From Bilabrum cf. latius (taxonomy: Eukaryota; Bigyra: Bicosoecida; Bigyra; Bicosoecida): a stretch of 64,000 nt of DNA. Positions 59,557 to 64,000 of the stretch are shown here, piece by piece. The notes under the pieces are model-generated. The model saw nothing but the letters and a program-made list of their open reading frames with translations, did not search any database and had not been told where the DNA came from. Position numbers and translations under genes: made by a program. The stretch is taken from assembly GCA_965178125.1 (NCBI GenBank), contig OZ237745.1, forward strand, positions 248,001 through 312,000. The letters run 5' to 3'. The stretch's first letter is position 1. The number at the start of each line of letters is the position of its first letter.

Positions 59557-61794
59557 ATGATACTGCTTCTCATGTCTATCCTTGGCTTGGTTTATGCAAT
59601 CGAACCTGTTGCGTTCCCAGAACTGGAGTCCATGAGACAAGCACCACCAGGTACCGATGCGCAAGCTGCGTTGGTGTCGTCACATTCGATCAATGGCGAT
59701 GGTGGCGGAGGTACCTTTATTTTTGATGCTGATTCCCTGCTTCCAGATGATGATGGCTCCGTTGTAATGCCGCGGGGCGCATCACCTGGCTCGCCGGGCC
59801 GGTGGATCCGTCAAGCGAGTGGTAGATCAAAGCCTGAGTATTTTGGGGCTCGAGCCAACAATTCTACCATGGACTGCAGCTCCGCGTTTCAACGCGCATT
59901 AGACCGGTACGGTAGGGTGCAAGCCAGACCGGGCGAGTACTGGTTTCGGAACACGATTGTTATCAATACTGGATAGGTTATCGCTGGAGCATCAGTCGAC
60001 CTCACGAACCTCACACTTGCACCCGGTACCAATCAAGACCTTATCAGGTCGGCTAATTTCTCCAATTTTCACGGAAAAGCTGAGTGGTTCACGTACCAAG
60101 GTGTCCCAACGGGGTTCACGATCCGAGACGTCTCGCTCGTTGGCAACGCCGGCTTCATTACCGAGGGCGGCAACACCGCTGGCTCCGGCGTCAGAGTGTA
60201 CGCGAAGAGGTACATCCTCAAGAACGTGCTGTCCTACGGGTTTGCAGACTACTGCGTGTACTCCGAATGCGGCCAGGTGGTCGGCCAGCGGACGATGCGT
60301 GACATGCCCGAGTCCAGCATCGGTCCGCTGTGGGTCAAGGACTGCGGGGTGGCAAACCTGGGCTACTTCGGCTCGCATGATTCCATGCTAAACTACGTGC
60401 TATCGGCGGGCGGTCTCGGGGACGGCGTGCAAATCGGGCAGATCCAAGGGATCGTGACGGGCGAATCTGACGTCGGGTTCATCCACGCATATGGAGCCAA
60501 CGGGGCAGGCCTCAACATAAGCGCGGTGGTGCAGGCCAAGTACATCATCAGTGAGAGCAACCGCGGGCCCGCCTTACTATCTACGGCAAATAATCTCTTC
60601 ATCGGTATGCTGAAGGTATTCGAGAACCAGCCGCCACCGTACGCTGGATCTGCCGCCCAAGCCGTCGTGGACCTGCAGAACGACAGGGCCATGATCGGCA
60701 TGGCAGAAATCATTGGGAATTACGGCGGCCCCGTGGTACGCATCGCCGGCACCATGTCCGCCATCGAGTCGCTCAGGCTGCTGGGCGACCAGTCGCGAGG
60801 CCCTGGGCTGGTTGTGCAGGCCAACCAGGTGCGCGTGGGCGGGCAGATCGGCGAGTTTGGTACTGCTGGTCGAGTTGATGGCGAGCTAGACGTGCAGCTC
60901 GGTCAACCAGCTGCGGGACACCATTGGACCAGCAGGCCAAGCCCCTTTGCTTTTGCTGGCAGGGGTCGGGAACGAGGGCGGGAGGATCCTCTGGGCAGAC
61001 TTGTCGAGAGCGGAGAAGCAGGTGTTGCGAGTCCCAAGACACCACGGCTGTTTGGAGACAAAGCCATCCGAGGCGGTAGCTCAGGCGCGGAATAGAGCCA
61101 CGTCACCGGCCACTTGATAGCCTCCTGGACTAGGAATCTCGATGCAGCGCATAGCTCTTCAGGTGATACTGCCCCAGTTGACCCGCCGTTCGGATCGAGC
61201 GCCTGCGTGGTCCTCGGTCACCTGGCAGGCGAAAGCAGCGGTGCGGAAGGGCCACTTCCCAACATGCTGGAGCTTGACTTGGACATGATCGACTGCGATG
61301 CCTTCGTGGCTGCGCCGAACAGCACCGACAGCAAGATAACTGCTTCTCGCATTCGGATCAATGCCTACTCTGGGAATGTTTCCAGCATCGATGCGGGCCT
61401 GCTGGTGGGCGGGCCCGCCTTGTATGCCGGGTCAGACACGGAACTGTATGCCCTGGGGAGGGCAGCTGGCGGACACAGGAGGCGGACCAGGACGGGGGTC
61501 GTGCTGTCAGCTCCCGTGCCTGTGCAGGCTCCCGCGGTCATTGCGAATGTGACTGGTCTGGACCTGCTGGCAGACCCAGTGGCAGGGTAGTGCAGAGCGT
61601 GGATAGCTGGATATAATGGCTAGTGTGCAGAGCAATTTCCATCAATTTCTGCGCTCATTACGTCACCGTTAGACGGCCATGAGACCCGAGATGCCATGCA
61701 GGTTCGGGGGCACGTGGAGCAGAACAGTTGCGCAGGGTCTGTTCAGATTGCAATCCAGTGCGACGTTGGCGGCTGTGTTGAAGGTCGATCGTAA
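59557..61794 (+). CDS. Secreted right-handed beta-helix (pectate-lyase-like) protein
   Basis: The ATG at 59557 opens a signal peptide (MILLLMSILGLVYA) and a frame of 745 residues to TAA at 61792-61794, crossing TAG at 59974, 61093, 61588 and 61621. After it come INGDGGGGTFIFD, SPGRWIRQ, and YFGARANNSTMDCSSAFQRALD. This arrangement (gly-rich strand, GRW, FGA, then a helix) is typical of the pectate-lyase-fold superfamily domain seen in phage tailspikes and bacterial polysaccharide lyases. Short hydrophobic beta-strand repeats follow, as expected of a beta-helix. The substrate is unknown; it may bind or cut a polysaccharide. The last 230 residues are less regular. I cannot see catalytic residues with confidence. 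No other plausible start lies nearby. Confidence 0.75.
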
Positions 61795-62460
61795 AGGAGG
61801 CCACAAGCGCAGTCTGGTCCCAGGCCTGCCATTTATTTGCTCTTGATTACGTCAAGACTTTCCTGCGTCTGATCAATTGGGGCGCGAGATACCAAGTGGG
61901 TCGATGCATGTTTTAAGGAGAAAGGGTCTGATTCGTTGTTGACGTCGAATGGATGATTAGCGTCTGTGCGATGAGGATCCGGAGTCCGGATGGCTCTGCG
62001 AAGAAGAAGGAGAACGCGGCAACACTTTGTCCGTGGGTGGGAAGAGGACTAGTAGCGTTAGACATTGTAATTTGATTAACGGAAGAGGCAGTCCACGAAG
62101 AGTGGAGGTTGCATTTCTCCAATCAATCGCATCCATTCGGGGTGGAAGAGCTCAGGACTGACAGATTATCTTGAGTTCTTTTCCCATCCGCCCGGGCCCG
62201 GAGAACTCGTTGTGTGTCTCCGCTGGTGGACAAATCCATCGGCGGATTTGGCATATGGCGACGGCTCTGTGTTCGATGCCATGACTGGTTGAATCTGGGT
62301 GGTCGAGTCTGTAAAAGAAGCTTTCATGGAAGTCACGATGTCATGATGTCCTAAGCGTTGTCTCCGTGGCTATGCCCCACCCCACCCCACAGGGCTCCAA
62401 ACTTGCTGGCGCAGGCTGTCCACTCTACTCACTGCCGCCCCCTTGCAGGGAGCGCGGCTT
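61795..62460. other. Convergent intergenic region
   Basis: 666 bases between the 3' ends of the beta-helix gene (+) and the glycosyltransferase (-). It is the longest gene-free stretch here. I see no ORF with family features, no tandem repeat and no tRNA-like structure; it probably holds two 3' UTRs. Confidence 0.5.
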
Positions 62461-64000
62461 TCACGTGATATCTACATCAGCCCATACAACTTGTTCTGCC
62501 TTCATAGGCGACTCGAATGGTGCAAGCATCCAGAATTTGCCTGCGTCGCGATACCTTTCTATGATACCATCACAGTACCCACGCAAGAAGAGTGCATGCC
62601 TCACGGCTCGCTCGCAGCGGCCCGTCAGAGTTGTGGAGTGTGATAAAGGGCCCAGGCCGTCGGCAGCCGCGATGGCCGTGGAGCAGTCGGACGGTGTGAA
62701 CTCTCCATCCGGAAGGTGCGATGCAGTGACTGATTGAAAGAGCTTTGGGTGGTAGGACTGCTCCATCAAGTGGACCATGGCTGCTCCCTGCTAAATACTC
62801 TCTGCGCGCAAATGAGAAGGTTGTCGAGCACCGCCCAACGACTAGACTAGAGACCGAACTTCCTCAATAGGAGAAGCTGCCCCAGTCAACAGAGCACCCG
62901 AAGTACACAGCTGGTCTAACAGTCGCACACTTTTGAGGTTAGAGCCTCGCAACTGCCTCGAAAACATGTCCCACTGCCTCACGGAAGGTGCGGGTTGGGC
63001 CGCCAGTTGCACTCTGTGAATGGCCAGAATTTCGATCAGGTCGGTTCTCGCCATCCACTTGCTCCGTATCTAGTTGAATGCACTGGTTCCAGATGCCATG
63101 ATCGTACGGGGTGCAACAATGAGTGGCCAGTATTTGTCTGGGCGCTGCCGTACCATCCACCAGGCGTCGTGTCTTGCTAGCTGCACCAGCAACGGCGACG
63201 CAGCTCGACCTACTAGGTCACCAACAGTGCTCCAGTCGCCGAGGCGGGCAGCATCTACGGAGGGAATGCTCTGCTTAGGCAGACCCGCGAGCGCAAACGG
63301 TCTATCCATTTCTGCCTAGGACTGATATCCTATGTCCTAGTACATTGGTGCCCCAGCGTTCAACTGAAGTGGGACGGGAGGACACTGCTGGAATTTGCTA
63401 GCCACGGCGGGCTTCAGCGACGCCACAGCAAAACGATTCTAGAAATGAATCGAGCCAGGCAGGACCGAGCCCTCCTTCAGCGCGTTTGCGTCTGCCTTCC
63501 GAATCAACCGATCGAAGGAAGTCACGTTGAAGTACTCGTCAACGTCCATGTTGATCATCCACTCGGCCAAGGGTTTGCCGTACTTGAATAGGAAGTGCAT
63601 CATCGAATGCGGCTGAGCCTCGTGTCTGTACCGCTGGTACTAGTCGGCGTGGCTATTTACTTTCCTGAAGGGCCATGATAGCTCGAGCACAGTAGGGTTA
63701 CGCCTGTTTGACACGTACGCCGTGTCTAGGCACCACTTGGAATATGGACTTGCAAGCTCAGGTGGCTGGGAGCACACCATTTTGCTACTGCTAGGGAAGA
63801 AATCTGCCGAGGGATCCACCGGGGCTTGCCGTGCATCGTCAAGCTGAATGCCCTCGCAGTAGAACTATACAGCCTGCACGGTCAGGCAGACGCCCTGTAG
63901 CCATTCGTCGTCATTCCGGTAGGCCACCACCGCCTCCACGCCCCGGTCAGCATGAAAAGCCGCCCATGACGCCATGTACCGCTCCTTGTCTTCCAGCAGC
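62461..64000 (-). CDS. Glycosyltransferase (GT92/GT2-like), C-terminal part
   Basis: The gene runs off the right edge of the window; 512 residues to TGA (62461-62463) are visible, with about eight TAG codons in frame. The most telling block is PLAEWMINMDVDEYFN near 63540-63585, a DxD-type metal/sugar-nucleotide motif (DVDEYF) like that of family 92 (DUF23) galactosyltransferases. SIHFQNRFAVASLKP near 63410-63455 may match the family's next block. The visible start (AFHADRG, YRNDDEWLQG) looks like an early Rossmann region. The acceptor is unknown; GT92 enzymes work in the Golgi on N-glycans or cell-wall glycans. Family assignment is by motif only, so a GT2-type transferase is possible. The C-terminal 200 residues show no recognised domain. 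Confidence 0.7.

Overview
This is a compact, GC-rich protist nuclear genome fragment. Evidence for a eukaryote: short GT-AG introns in several genes, a splicing factor (SF3B4), a SIRT7-type sirtuin, a class I PI3-kinase, JmjC and PX proteins, and genes on both strands without operons. I cannot place the lineage.

The key to the window is the genetic code. Read with the standard code, most genes look shattered into in-frame fragments. Each break is TAG, never TAA or TGA. With TAG read as glutamine (the meaning in NCBI table 15), the fragments fuse into long single genes with complete, correctly ordered domains. The amino acid is assigned by: SF3B4, where TAG sits at the conserved RNQ position; a TAG that begins a CAG polyglutamine run; class II photolyase positions; and two paralogous histidine kinases in which TAG is matched by Gln, Glu, Arg, Ser, Ala or Leu. 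Of 20 genes, 18 end in TGA, 2 in TAA and none in TAG.

Layout. 1-7322 (+): two large proteins of unknown function. 7542-14102 (+): CHASE-domain hybrid histidine kinase 1. 14248-18879 (-): FAS1/EGF single-pass surface protein. 19099-21678 (+): membrane-anchored alpha/beta hydrolase. 21893-23866 (-): SIRT7-like deacylase, four exons. 24140-25897 (+): type II membrane DUF268 protein. 26294-30073 (+): PX protein with a polyQ loop. 30193-32478 (+): dihydroxyacetone kinase. 32582-34285 (+): purple acid phosphatase. 34411-40881 (-): hybrid histidine kinase 2, an inverted paralogue of kinase 1. 41145-43313 (-): class II CPD photolyase fused to a TFIIS-N-like domain. 43595-49745 (+): PI3-kinase fused to WW, cyclic-nucleotide-binding and GAF domains. 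50021-52960 (+): JMJD4-like hydroxylase. 53144-53726 (-): DoxX-like protein. 53896-55422 (-): SF3B4. 55687-57447 (-): cystathionine gamma-lyase family. 57621-59177 (+): thioredoxin-fold ER protein. 59557-61794 (+): beta-helix protein. 62461-64000 (-): glycosyltransferase, cut by the window end.

The genes do not form one pathway, but signalling is prominent: two sensor kinases, a PI3-kinase with ligand-binding modules and a PX phosphoinositide-binding protein. Intergenic gaps are mostly 100-400 bases. Most proteins carry Ala/Gly/Ser-rich insertions between conserved catalytic blocks. Unless stated otherwise, gene calls below assume TAG = Gln, with TAA and TGA as stops.
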